Of a stretch of 36,768 nucleotides of DNA, positions 8,611 through 16,880 are shown piece after piece; the first letter of the stretch is position 1, and every line of letters starts with the position of its first letter. The notes beneath the pieces were generated by a model. That model saw nothing but the letters and a program-made list of their open reading frames with translations, was not told the DNA's origin and did no database searches. This stretch comes from Desulfurococcales archaeon (GTDB lineage Archaea; Thermoproteota; Thermoprotei_A; Sulfolobales; NBVN01). The DNA is taken from positions 1 through 36,768 of the forward strand of contig JAGGUC010000048.1 of NCBI GenBank assembly GCA_021158735.1. The letters run 5' to 3'. Made by a program: the position numbers and the translations under genes.

Positions 8611-9861
8611 TCACCTCATGAACTTCTCTAACCCCTTACCCCGTTGCTTAGTTAGATCAGTATATGAAGTAGGTACGAGCTTTAAGGAACCTACTTTATT
8701 AGACCATAGCTCCTTATACTGCAGTAACTTCTCGATCCATGCTTCAATGTCTTCCTCGCTATTACTAGCTAGAATGTCTTTTATCTTAAGTATCACTGCC
8801 GCTGCCTCTCGAGCTACTCTGTTATTGGGGTCCCCACCTATCATAGACGCCACTATGCTTAGAGCGTCTAATTCAACTCCCTCCTCACCACCTTTAGTGG
8901 GGCTCTCCACCACTCTCTCCAACCTGATTCTGACATAAGCTTTCTCACCCACTATTCTTCTGATTTCCTTCACTATGTCATCCTTCACCTTGTATGGGAC
9001 CGTCACCCATACATGAATTATTCCCTTTTTATCTGAAGAGCTTACCTTACTGAGTATGACCTTGAGATCCTCCCTGAACCGGTTGTAATTAGTTTTGAGC
9101 ATTACTTGCGGCCTCACATTCAAGTTTATGGTGTGTACTACTGCCTCACTAGTGCTCAAGTCAACCATGTAGAAACCCTTACCTACTTCTCTCCACGACT
9201 CTATTTCGTCAGCCCTCATAATATCTATGCTACCTGCATAAGCTACCACTGTGCCGCTCTCCAGCTTCCTTGCGATCCTCCTATGCAGATGCCCCATCGC
9301 TACGTAAGCTACTTCATGCGGTAGGTCTGCGAGGTCAAGCCCCTCCTCTATCATGAAGAACTGCTTTACGTTCTGATGAAGCATAAGGACTGTTCTCCTA
9401 CCCTCAACCTTCGTCATTATGTCGTTTAGCTTTCTCCTCAACATGTTCAGGTACTTCATCCTTGGTGGGTGGTGAGACACACCTGCAATATAGTAGTCCC
9501 TTCCCCCGCAGTGAATAACATCTACATCAGGCGTTCTTGAAGTACCCAACAGCCTGAGGTAAGGCACTAGTACCTGAGGAGGGAGGTCGTACTTCTTAGG
9601 CAGGTCATGCTCACCTAAAACTGAGTATACGCGGATCCCGTGCTCATGAGCCCTTCTAAGTACTTCACCAGCAATTTTAATTGCTCTATTGGGTGGACGG
9701 GGCTTGTCGAACATGTCACCCGATATGACGATAGCCTCAACTCCTTCCTTGATTGCTAAATCAACAGCTTCCTCAAAAAGCGAGTATATGTCGATCTCCC
9801 TCTCCTCAATTCCGTACTGCCGGAAGCCTAAGTGAGTATCCGCTAGATGAGCGATCAGCAA
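8611..9861 (-). CDS. mre11: Mre11 double-strand-break repair nuclease
   Basis: 416 residues starting at TTG. The calcineurin-like phosphoesterase motifs occur in order: DTHLG (Asp8, His10), GDMFD (Asp49), GEHD (Glu84, His85), LMLHQNV and GHLH. The numbering coincides with the Pyrococcus enzyme, where these residues bind two Mn2+ ions; the Asn of the usual GNHD is Glu here. Mre11 is a 3'-5' exonuclease and endonuclease that starts resection. It is the first gene of the minus-strand mre11-rad50-nurA-herA operon, so the promoter should lie in 9862-9960. The C-terminal third is the less conserved capping and Rad50-binding part. Confidence 0.95.
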   Translation of the reverse strand: MLIAHLADTHLGFRQYGIEEREIDIYSLFEEAVDLAIKEGVEAIVISGDMFDKPRPPNRAIKIAGEVLRRAHEHGIRVYSVLGEHDLPKKYDLPPQVLVPYLRLLGTSRTPDVDVIHCGGRDYYIAGVSHHPPRMKYLNMLRRKLNDIMTKVEGRRTVLMLHQNVKQFFMIEEGLDLADLPHEVAYVAMGHLHRRIARKLESGTVVAYAGSIDIMRADEIESWREVGKGFYMVDLSTSEAVVHTINLNVRPQVMLKTNYNRFREDLKVILSKVSSSDKKGIIHVWVTVPYKVKDDIVKEIRRIVGEKAYVRIRLERVVESPTKGGEEGVELDALSIVASMIGGDPNNRVAREAAAVILKIKDILASNSEEDIEAWIEKLLQYKELWSNKVGSLKLVPTSYTDLTKQRGKGLEKFMR

Positions 9862-9964
9862 TTTCCCTACCTAATCAAACACTGGCTATAGAAGCTAATA
9901 TTAAGTGCGACCTTAATTAATGAGTAATACTTAATGAAGTGTTCAGCCACCTGCTCACAGCGTA

Positions 9965-9977
9965 GAGGTATTACCTC
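9965..9977. promoter_or_regulatory. Short inverted repeat between mre11 and the PAP2 gene
   Basis: GAGGTA-T-TACCTC is a perfect 6-bp inverted repeat with a single central base, located 51 bases before the PAP2 start and 104 bases before the mre11 start in a divergent spacer. It could be an operator for either gene. There is no direct evidence of binding, and a 6-bp arm can arise by chance. Confidence 0.2.
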
Positions 9978-10028
9978 AAGATCCGTAAAAGTCATTTAAG
10001 ATGAGCTAGTACTTAGTACAGTGATTTA

Positions 10029-10661
10029 ATGAGGCTGAAGCCCAAGCTAAAGCTAGTCTGCGGTGCCGTTGCACTGCTGATTTTTACTGCAGTAGCTGTA
10101 ATTAACAAATATACACCGTTGCTGAGAAGCCCTGACGAATACTTAATTGTTTTCTCAAGCAGGCTCACCTCCCAGGCAGTATGGTTAATGACTGTGATAT
10201 CTGTTGCCGCAAGCATTTACTGTGTGTGGGCCATCGCACTACTTCTTCTCATGCTCTCTCTCACCATGAAATTACTGCCCAAACACATCATAGTTCAATT
10301 AGTTGCTGTGCTAGCAGCTACTGAAGTACTGACTGCTCTAATCAAGCTACTAGTAGGTGTTCCCAGACCGCTATTAGGTCACGCTGAGGTACAGTCACTA
10401 AGCGTTAACAATGCACTTCATATAGTAGGTATGATGTCCTTTCCTTCAGGTCATGTGGCGAGATTCACTGTGCTGTCAGTTTACTTAGGGTATACCTCAA
10501 AGGCTGCGGCAGTATTGCTGTATGTGTTACTGCTGTTAGTAGCGGTGAGTAGGGTGCTACTTAGGTCGCATTACTGTGTAGATGTATTAGGAGGATTTCT
10601 ACTTGGGGTAGGAACTTCACTCACAATTAACTCGCTACTGACTGACTATAGAAGGAGGTGA
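10029..10661 (+). CDS. PAP2-family membrane phosphatase (lipid phosphate phosphatase type)
   Basis: 210 residues with about six hydrophobic helices. The three-part acid-phosphatase signature is complete: KLLVGVPRP (Lys106 to Pro114), PSGH (139-142) and SRVLLRSHYCVD (Ser174, Arg175, His181, Asp185). These residues form the phosphohistidine active site in PAP2 enzymes, which remove phosphate from lipid or polyprenyl phosphates at the membrane face. In archaea a role in recycling the glycosylation carrier dolichyl phosphate is possible (inference). The ATG at 10029 is in a short-leader setting. The stop codon lies inside the ribosome-binding sequence of the next gene (GGAGGTGAGGG), so the two are co-transcribed. 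Confidence 0.85.
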   Translation: MRLKPKLKLVCGAVALLIFTAVAVINKYTPLLRSPDEYLIVFSSRLTSQAVWLMTVISVAASIYCVWAIALLLLMLSLTMKLLPKHIIVQLVAVLAATEVLTALIKLLVGVPRPLLGHAEVQSLSVNNALHIVGMMSFPSGHVARFTVLSVYLGYTSKAAAVLLYVLLLLVAVSRVLLRSHYCVDVLGGFLLGVGTSLTINSLLTDYRRR

Positions 10662-10665
10662 GGGT

Positions 10666-11166
10666 ATGTCCGTTGCTATCGAGCTCTTCATCACGTCAGT
10701 ACCATCAGTATTAAAGATTCTACTGCTTTCACTACTACCTACTTTTGAGGGTAGGTATGCACTTTTAATAGGTATCGCTGTTGGATTAGATCCCCTGACA
10801 TCATTCACTATTGCTTCGACAGGAGTTACTATTCTAGCTGTAGTGTTGCCTAGTGTCCTAACATTTATTGATGACCTGGCTAGGGCAGTATGGAACAGTA
10901 AATACACGTTAATCTCTAAGTTCTCTGGGTTATACCTTCGCTACGTCAGCAGTGTGAGACGCCGAGTGCACAAATATGTTGACAGATACGGCACCATAGG
11001 ACTCATACTATTTGTTGCTGTTCCACTCCCTGCTACAGGGGTATGGACCGGAGCGCTAGGTGCTTATTTATTGGGCATGAGTAAGTGGAGGACCGTAATC
11101 TCACTACTGGTCGGTGGCTTAATCTCCAACACAATAACTCTTGTTGCTGCAGTCATTGTGGTTTGA
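10666..11166 (+). CDS. COG2426 / small multidrug export-like membrane protein
   Basis: 166 residues, starting at ATG 4 bases after the PAP2 stop with a strong GGAGGTGAGGG ahead of it. Four or so hydrophobic segments frame LLPTFEGRYALLIGIAVGLD near the N terminus and VPLPATGVWTGALGAYLLG in the second half. The E-G-R-x-A-(I/L) loop and the P-L-P-x-T-G-x-W-T-G loop are hallmarks I associate with COG2426/PF06695, a family named after a small multidrug exporter but lacking firm biochemistry. It is distantly DedA-like. Pairing with a PAP2 phosphatase suggests a lipid or polyprenyl-phosphate linked function (inference). Confidence 0.75.
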   Translation: MSVAIELFITSVPSVLKILLLSLLPTFEGRYALLIGIAVGLDPLTSFTIASTGVTILAVVLPSVLTFIDDLARAVWNSKYTLISKFSGLYLRYVSSVRRRVHKYVDRYGTIGLILFVAVPLPATGVWTGALGAYLLGMSKWRTVISLLVGGLISNTITLVAAVIVV

Positions 11167-11270
11167 AAGTGACGCATCAAGTCGATTATCGTGGACACCG
11201 TACCTTAGTTATTACATGACTTATTTATTTTATCAGCACCTGATCCTACTTCTTGCTGGAGGTGCTGGAA

Positions 11271-12125
11271 GTGGAACTAATTGCTGGCGTGATAGCAGCT
11301 GTTGCTTCATCTGTAGCGTTCTCCACAGCATCAATATTTATTAAGCTAAGCCTTAGAGACGTAAGAGACCCGTTCCTCGTTAACGGCATTAGAGCTGCCT
11401 TTGCTTCCCTAGTGTACATCCCCATTCTCGCCGTTATGGATGTCAAGAACGTTAGCTTATACGTTTTTGCTGTCATTGTAGCGTCAACAGTCATTGGTCC
11501 TGGGATCGGTGATGTACTATTCATCGTGAGTGTCGACAAGCTAGGTGCTGGCTTAGCAACCGTGCTGTCCTATCAGTACATACTGATAGCTCAGATCCTG
11601 AACATCTTCATTCTCCAGGACTACAGAGGCTTCATATCACTTTACCTAACCCCTCTAGCACTATTCGGTATGTACCTCGCAGTTAGTGAGGGCGGCATGA
11701 AGACGAATTTAAAGGGAGTGGTGTTTGCATATGCCGCAGCCTTCGTGTGGGGTCTAAGCACGATACTCGTTTCGTACCTGGTAAATACGTGCGGACTTCC
11801 CCCCATACAGGTGGCAGGCCTTAGGGTAGTTGTCTTAGCGCCCATACTAATGAGTATTGGTGTTAGAAACATTAGAACCATGACTAAGAGGGCCCTAGCC
11901 ATACTTGCCACGTCAGGTGTCGTATCATACTTTATAGGCTTCATTTTATTTACGACATCACTGAGAGTGCTAGGAGTAATGATACCTTCACTAGCAACAA
12001 CACTGACCCCAATGCTGTCTCAGCTAATTTCAAGTAAGGTGCTGTCCGAGGCACTTACACCTAGAAGAGTCACAGGTTCGTTACTGATCATTATTTCGCT
12101 AATCTTGGTTGTTCTACTCGCATAA
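11271..12125 (+). CDS. EamA/DMT-superfamily transporter
   Basis: About 284 residues and ten hydrophobic helices arranged as two repeats of five, the EamA (drug/metabolite transporter) plan. The first helix carries AFSTASIFIKLSLRD and the sixth AAAFVWGLSTILVSYL, the usual matching starts of the two halves. I place the start at the GTG at 11271 because GGAGGTG (11258-11264) is 6 bases ahead and a TATA-like ACTTATTTATTTT (about 11218-11230) would give a transcription start near 11250. An upstream in-frame TTG at 11253 is less likely. Such carriers export amino acids, nucleosides or other metabolites; the substrate is unknown. The gene has its own promoter after the PAP2 pair. Confidence 0.8.
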   Translation: MELIAGVIAAVASSVAFSTASIFIKLSLRDVRDPFLVNGIRAAFASLVYIPILAVMDVKNVSLYVFAVIVASTVIGPGIGDVLFIVSVDKLGAGLATVLSYQYILIAQILNIFILQDYRGFISLYLTPLALFGMYLAVSEGGMKTNLKGVVFAYAAAFVWGLSTILVSYLVNTCGLPPIQVAGLRVVVLAPILMSIGVRNIRTMTKRALAILATSGVVSYFIGFILFTTSLRVLGVMIPSLATTLTPMLSQLISSKVLSEALTPRRVTGSLLIIISLILVVLLA

Positions 12126-12412
12126 AAGCATGAGCCAGACGCTTCTGTCCCATGCAAAGCACGCGAGGTATGAAATTACCCGTTTTGTTACTACCGCAGT
12201 ACAACTATTACGTTCTTCACAACATAATTATCCCTAAGCGCAAAGAGGTAGTTAATACTTTGATTATTTAAGGATGAATTTCATAAATCAAACGAAGCTT
12301 CTGGACGCGACCAAGACATAAAATAATTAGGAAGGAACCACCAGGTTGAACAAGCCCGGAAGACAGAAGAGATAGCAATAAGAATTTATTAGTTTAAAAA
12401 CTAAGTGCTGAT
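12126..12412. other. Intergenic spacer between convergent genes, nothing assignable
   Basis: 287 bases between the stop codons of the EamA transporter and the secreted helical protein. I looked for tRNA arms, C/D boxes, repeats and short ORFs with a ribosome binding site on both strands and found none that hold up. It is unusually long for this compact stretch, so a 3' UTR, a non-coding RNA or decayed sequence is possible. Confidence 0.5.
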
Positions 12413-14152
12413 TTACTTTTGTAAAATACTTAAGACCTCATTAACATGCTGTACAGCTACTTCAATATGGTCCTTAATGAAGTTGCACTTGACCATGTTC
12501 TCAACACTGCTCAAGTAGCTTAGCGATAGGTTCAGTGCTTCCACCGCACCACTAATATTGCCCTCCTTGATCATGTCCTTCGCCTGGTCGAGGGCTTCCT
12601 CGGCACTCCCCAGCAGAGCCCTAGCCTCAATACTTAACCCGCATATGTGTAATTTACTTACTTTTAATGTAGTTTCCACCAGCTTCAGTGCCCTATCAGT
12701 GAGGACGTACGCAATTGAGTGCTTCTCCCCTTCAGCTTCCTCGGCCCTGTGAAGCACTCTCTCTGCATGACCTATCACGTACTTGGTTACTGAGTCAAGC
12801 ACGTGCTCTACCCGAGATATTACAGCCATAATTATCTTGAGGTATGGTTTTCCATGACCTGCTTCCTTCCTTAAATCGACAACCTTCTCCTTTAATTCCT
12901 CAACCAAGTCCTTAATTTCCTGTATGGACTCTGATACCCCCTCCTCGTCCCCACTAGCTGCTCTTTCTGCAAGCTGCTTGAGAACATCTATGACCTCTCT
13001 TGACAGGTCAGCTATTTCCTCAATTCCTTCCTTAATGTGGCCCGGTATTTCAGGGTTTGGCGTGACCTTACTCTCAACGTACTCTATGAGGGTTTGAACC
13101 GCCTTAATAACTTTACTTACGTTGTACCCGACCTCAAGTGCTCGGCAGGTTATTCTGTGCCTCAGCGCCGCTTGAATCCGGGTTGCAAACACCATTCTCT
13201 CCAAGTTCCCTAAGTACACTATGAGTCTCATTTTACTAACATTCAGCTTCTCCTCAACCATGCTCTCGAGCTTTTCTAGTTCCTTCGAGAGTTTGTCTGC
13301 GATCGACTCTAGCTTATTAGCTACTTTCACAAGTCCTAAATCTCTCAGCTTCTGAGCATTCTCCCTTAATTCCTCAATGGATCTTTTAGTGGAGTTTACT
13401 AGTGCTACTACTCTGACTTCCGCCTTCTCGACTATTGTAGTAGCTATAGCCTCATTTAATTCTGTACTAACATATCGCAGAAGCTCCCTAACCTCCTCTA
13501 TAGTACTGTTAAAGTATTCTCCATCCCACTCAGCTGTTCCGTTGATGACTTTATCTACATACTTCCTTAATTCTGCTAACTTCTTGCTTATGTTGGCTAG
13601 CACGGACCTGAGCTCATCGGCTAATGTGGCATTAATTACTTCCTTACTCTCAGCTCTTTCAACAGCTGCTTCAAGGGCCCCCGCAGTTGCATTTAATGCA
13701 TTAACCAGTCTCAAACACGTACTAACCTTCACTCTGATCCTTAGTCGCTCCTTCACAGGAAGAGGCATGTACTCCTTAGCAGCCAAACTTATTGCCCTAT
13801 GAACCTTCTTCATTCCCTCAATGAATAATTCCCTAGCAAGCGTCTTATTACCAGCCTCCTCAGCAACTGTTATGTTGCTCAGGAGTTTTTTGGTCTCATT
13901 AATCAGTGCCCACGGCTCAGTGTCTGCAGGTATTCCCCACCTATTAAGCAACCTTTCAGCCAAGACTATCGTGTGATTTAATATTCTGACGTAACTACCG
14001 TTAGCCACTACAGGGGTTGCATTAGACCATTCGTGCTCTGCTGAACTCCAGTCCTCACCTACGTCCTGGGCCATTACCGATGTTGGGACAATCACACCTA
14101 AAGCCACTAACAGGATTAAGGGCAGAGCCACCAGTTTTGAAGCTACGACCAC
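12413..14152 (-). CDS. Secreted, heavily N-glycosylatable coiled-coil protein, function unknown
   Basis: 579 residues from a GTG start, with GGTGAG 6 bases ahead and a TATA-like TTTTTAAT about 40 bases upstream. Residues 1-30 are a signal peptide with likely cleavage after VMA before QD. The rest is almost entirely amphipathic helix with heptad character and no C-terminal anchor, so it is probably released or held at the S-layer. There are 16 N-x-S/T sequons, concentrated in the first 260 residues. Only four Cys occur, each opening a helix (contexts STCLRL, ITCRALEV, HICGLSI, VKCNFI), which hints at a repeated helical module and possible disulfides. I recognise no family. The neighbouring gene upstream on the same strand is a membrane-tethered regulator. 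Confidence 0.75.
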   Translation of the reverse strand: MVVASKLVALPLILLVALGVIVPTSVMAQDVGEDWSSAEHEWSNATPVVANGSYVRILNHTIVLAERLLNRWGIPADTEPWALINETKKLLSNITVAEEAGNKTLARELFIEGMKKVHRAISLAAKEYMPLPVKERLRIRVKVSTCLRLVNALNATAGALEAAVERAESKEVINATLADELRSVLANISKKLAELRKYVDKVINGTAEWDGEYFNSTIEEVRELLRYVSTELNEAIATTIVEKAEVRVVALVNSTKRSIEELRENAQKLRDLGLVKVANKLESIADKLSKELEKLESMVEEKLNVSKMRLIVYLGNLERMVFATRIQAALRHRITCRALEVGYNVSKVIKAVQTLIEYVESKVTPNPEIPGHIKEGIEEIADLSREVIDVLKQLAERAASGDEEGVSESIQEIKDLVEELKEKVVDLRKEAGHGKPYLKIIMAVISRVEHVLDSVTKYVIGHAERVLHRAEEAEGEKHSIAYVLTDRALKLVETTLKVSKLHICGLSIEARALLGSAEEALDQAKDMIKEGNISGAVEALNLSLSYLSSVENMVKCNFIKDHIEVAVQHVNEVLSILQK

Positions 14153-14462
14153 TTTTCACTCACCACTAAGGAAACGAGTTCGTTCTAGATTAAAAACCCC
14201 CTAAGAAACGCGGAACGCTTCACCCAGAACTGAAGGAACACCTGTTCCTATGAGCAGTTCACTCATTCCCCAATACTGTACTTTAGACGGACATCCCATG
14301 CGTGCAAATGACTCTATCATGCCATTCCTCAAAATTCGTTGAGTCACGTTACTTAAAATAATGTAATACACGGTAATCTATGATGTTAAGTATTAAGTTG
14401 CACACCAAAATCTCTCTTATAGATGAAAAGAAGATGTTTTAGAAAGCAGGAACTTAAGTATT
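14153..14462. other. Intergenic spacer with promoter and palindrome
   Basis: 310 bases between two minus-strand genes. The end near 14189-14196 carries the TATA-like box of the secreted protein gene. A near-perfect palindrome AGGAACA-CC-TGTTCCT lies at 14234-14249, about 40 bases upstream of that TATA box, and is a candidate activator or operator site. A 48-codon open frame on the minus strand (14201-14347) has no ribosome binding site and I do not call it. The rest is AT-rich and featureless. Confidence 0.4.
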
Positions 14463-15533
14463 TCAGCCCTCTCTTTGACTAAGTAGTTCTTCACCTTTCT
14501 CGGTTAGGAATAAGTAGGTTCTACCTCCTTCATCAATCCTGTTAATTAAGTTAAGCTCAGATAACTTCCTGACACGCCTCCATACGACGGATTTACTTAG
14601 CCCCACCTTCCTAGCCAGGCCAGATATCGTCAACTTATCATTCTTAAGTGCCTTTAGTATTTCTATGTCGCGCTCATCAACTTCACCACTAAAGACGAAG
14701 CCCTCACCACCTTCACCTCGTGCACCACCAGAAGGTACTAGTGCCGCCCCTCTACGCCTCGTTAATACTGCTGCTAGTACACCAATAATAGCGATTACTG
14801 CTGCTATCATAACATACACACCCCAATCATGGGTTCTGGGTGGCGGTGCCTCAGTATGTGTTGAGGTTTCATGCTGTGTTGTGGAGGTAGTGATCTTAGC
14901 TGTAGTTGTGGGGTAGGCGCTGGAGTATGGCATAGTTACTCCTGCAGGCGTGGTGGTTTCCGTAATGTTAATGGGGACTGTCGTTGTCTCCGTTATGGTT
15001 GGAGGTAGGTACTGTATTAGGTAAGTCCCTCCACTAACATACTTAAGTACTAGTGTTTCATCATACATAGTCACTGTAGCCGTGCCATTGAAGTACAGTA
15101 GTGCTGCACCACTGGGTAAGAATACCGTAGCTGGGCCCGCTGGCGTTATCATGACCTCGACGTAACCCATTGCCTGAGTTGCTACTAGAGCAGTGTAGGT
15201 TACTACAACATCTCTTGACGTATTAGACGTGTAAATAGCTAGTGTAGTTTCGTTAATTAACTCAACTGGAAGCACATTACCTACTTCATTAGTTGCTACT
15301 GCACTTTCAGGTATCATTCCCTTATCAACCTTAACATATACTACATAAGCTCCTTTGACGTCGCTCACCATCAGTGTGACGGTGGCACGGCCTTCAGAAT
15401 CTAATCTGTACCTGTAGCTGACGGTGTAGGCATAAGCAGTACTACTCATTAAAGCAGGCAAAACAGCGAGCAGTACGACAGCAGCCGCTAATACTCTCCG
15501 CAATTTTTCTACCGGGTATTCCACTTTAATCAC
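14463..15533 (-). CDS. Membrane-tethered winged-helix regulator with extracellular sensor domain
   Basis: 356 residues from GTG. Segments in order: a signal/anchor hydrophobic stretch (15-35), a beta-rich extracytoplasmic domain (37-178), a Thr/Pro-rich linker (about 179-235), one transmembrane helix (237-258) followed by TRRRG, a short Gly-rich tether, and a winged-helix DNA-binding domain (287-356) with recognition helix around SKSVVWRRVRKLSELNLI. The positive TRRRG places the DNA-binding end inside the cell. This is a one-component membrane regulator: an outside signal would be passed directly to DNA. Similar signal-helix-HTH architectures are known in archaea but the ligand is not. The TATA box lies inside an inverted repeat, and the transcript probably begins at or next to the start codon. 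Confidence 0.82.
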   Translation of the reverse strand: MIKVEYPVEKLRRVLAAAVVLLAVLPALMSSTAYAYTVSYRYRLDSEGRATVTLMVSDVKGAYVVYVKVDKGMIPESAVATNEVGNVLPVELINETTLAIYTSNTSRDVVVTYTALVATQAMGYVEVMITPAGPATVFLPSGAALLYFNGTATVTMYDETLVLKYVSGGTYLIQYLPPTITETTTVPINITETTTPAGVTMPYSSAYPTTTAKITTSTTQHETSTHTEAPPPRTHDWGVYVMIAAVIAIIGVLAAVLTRRRGAALVPSGGARGEGGEGFVFSGEVDERDIEILKALKNDKLTISGLARKVGLSKSVVWRRVRKLSELNLINRIDEGGRTYLFLTEKGEELLSQREG

Positions 15534-15556
15534 ATAAAATCATTCTGAAGTCCCTT

Positions 15557-15594
15557 AAATTAATTTGCTGTTAGTTAAGTAAGGCAAAATTAAT
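15557..15594 (-). promoter_or_regulatory. TATA box inside an imperfect inverted repeat, probable autoregulatory operator
   Basis: ATTAATTTGC (15559-15568) is mirrored by GCAAAATTAAT (15584-15594), differing only by one extra A, with a 15-base spacer. Read on the minus strand, the proximal arm contains the TATA-like AAATTAATTTAAGG about 28 bases before the GTG at 15533. A protein bound to both arms would cover the TATA box and the BRE region. Autorepression by the adjacent winged-helix protein is an inference from position. Confidence 0.4.
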
Positions 15595-15671
15595 CATATA
15601 GTGATTAGGAATTTACATAATTATTACTTACTTCATATGCAATGAATTTTGAATAATATTCAACTAAGAAG

Positions 15672-16733
15672 TTAAGCCCGAATACTATGTGTGTCGAAGT
15701 CATACCTAAGTACAGCAATTATACCACCAAGTGCCTTGAGTCTAACCGATGCTGGTGTTTCAGTAGGAACTATCCTTACTAGTGCCCCCCTACTCTCTGC
15801 CGTGCTGAGTACTTCCTCAACGGTCTCTCTATTACCTCCGCTAAGTAATTCCTCACTAACAAGTAGCTTACTCACTGCATTAGCTTCAACCGCCAGCTTA
15901 ACGGATTCGAGCCCATAGGCCACACGCTCAGGCTTCTTGCTCAAAAGCATCATGAATTCCTCAAGCACCTCCTCAGCCTCAACAGCTGATACTTCCCTAA
16001 GGAGGTTCTTAACCACGTCTCTCCGAATTAACTCACTAATTCCTGCCCTCCCACCCGATGATACAGAGTCAACATATAGCCTAATGCCTTGATTGCGGGG
16101 TAATTGCGACGATAATTTCTTAGCTATCAGGTCCTTAAGAAAAGCAGGTGAACCAACAACCACCAGCCTTACTTTCTCTCTGGCTAACACAGACAGGGCC
16201 AGTTCCACCACGCAGTCAACTATTCTTTCCAGTGAGTTCGGGTCTCGGCTTGACACACCCGGTAATGACCTGTCGATCAAGTACTTGACCCCTTGACCAT
16301 AAATAATTGCTACTGATACTTCGTCGAAATCTGCAGCGAGAAGTAATGCATTAACCCATCTTTCACTGGCCCTCCTAAGTCTCTTTAACTGCGACTTACT
16401 CCATGATTCCTTAATGATGCTTACCTCAGTGCCCACATCAATATTCAGTGTGTGGTGTGAACCCTTTAATCCGTAACCGTCCGGAGCATCCACTATTACA
16501 CCATGGATCCTCAGTCTTGTGGCGAAAGGCTGAAAGTAGATATTCTTCACTCTAATAGCTACCACCATAGGTAGTCTTCTCTTTCCTTCACCATCTATTT
16601 TAACGTCTCTCAGAGTCCTAGCAATAATTACGTCCCCTTCACTGACGACCGTCTTAAGTACCCACAGGTCATCAGCACACTCAACCCTGACCTTCACCAC
16701 CCCTTTTCTTAGATCCTCAAACACCACCTTCAA
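15672..16733 (-). CDS. pelA: Pelota (Dom34), mRNA surveillance and ribosome rescue factor
   Basis: 353 residues. The protein opens MKVVFEDLRKGVVKVRVE, the standard Pelota N terminus of the Sm-like domain 1 (about 1-130), with GSHHTLNIDVGTEVSIIKESW leading into the eRF1-like domain 2. Domain 2 (about 135-260) has no GGQ, as expected for a factor that does not hydrolyse peptidyl-tRNA. Domain 3 occupies the rest. In archaea Pelota works with aEF1A and ABCE1 to split stalled ribosomes. The start codon is TTG; it alone gives the conserved beginning. The gene is monocistronic and divergent from the OsmC gene. Confidence 0.94.
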   Translation of the reverse strand: MKVVFEDLRKGVVKVRVECADDLWVLKTVVSEGDVIIARTLRDVKIDGEGKRRLPMVVAIRVKNIYFQPFATRLRIHGVIVDAPDGYGLKGSHHTLNIDVGTEVSIIKESWSKSQLKRLRRASERWVNALLLAADFDEVSVAIIYGQGVKYLIDRSLPGVSSRDPNSLERIVDCVVELALSVLAREKVRLVVVGSPAFLKDLIAKKLSSQLPRNQGIRLYVDSVSSGGRAGISELIRRDVVKNLLREVSAVEAEEVLEEFMMLLSKKPERVAYGLESVKLAVEANAVSKLLVSEELLSGGNRETVEEVLSTAESRGALVRIVPTETPASVRLKALGGIIAVLRYDFDTHSIRA

Positions 16734-16800
16734 TAAACTACCCCACTATCATGGAGCTACCGAACTAATTAACTTAAAACTCAGGACACATCCTCCAGCA

Positions 16801-16850
16801 CAAATTTATTAGCCCAACGGGCACTAATACACACCACTGCGAGGTGGTTA
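16801..16850 (+). promoter_or_regulatory. Promoter, inverted repeat and ribosome binding site ahead of the OsmC gene
   Basis: A TATA-like AAATTTATTA (16802-16811) overlaps an imperfect inverted repeat TTAGCCC (16809-16815) and GGGCACTAA (16819-16827). Further down is GAGGTGG (16841-16847), a good ribosome-binding sequence. Its nearest ATG, 16855, is out of frame with the OsmC reading frame (see the OsmC entry). The repeat position, just downstream of the TATA box, suits a repressor site. Confidence 0.4.
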
Positions 16851-16880
16851 GTTAATGCAGAAGAAACTCGAGTAAAAGCT

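Noticed and set aside
12126..12412. CRISPR-like or tRNA-like sequence in the EamA/secreted-protein spacer
   Set aside because: No direct repeats and no cloverleaf; only AT-rich stretches.
14201..14347. 48-codon open frame on the minus strand, from GTG, in the 310-base spacer
   Set aside because: No ribosome binding site or TATA box at a fitting distance, no recognisable family, and it ends beside the promoter of the next gene. Probably chance.
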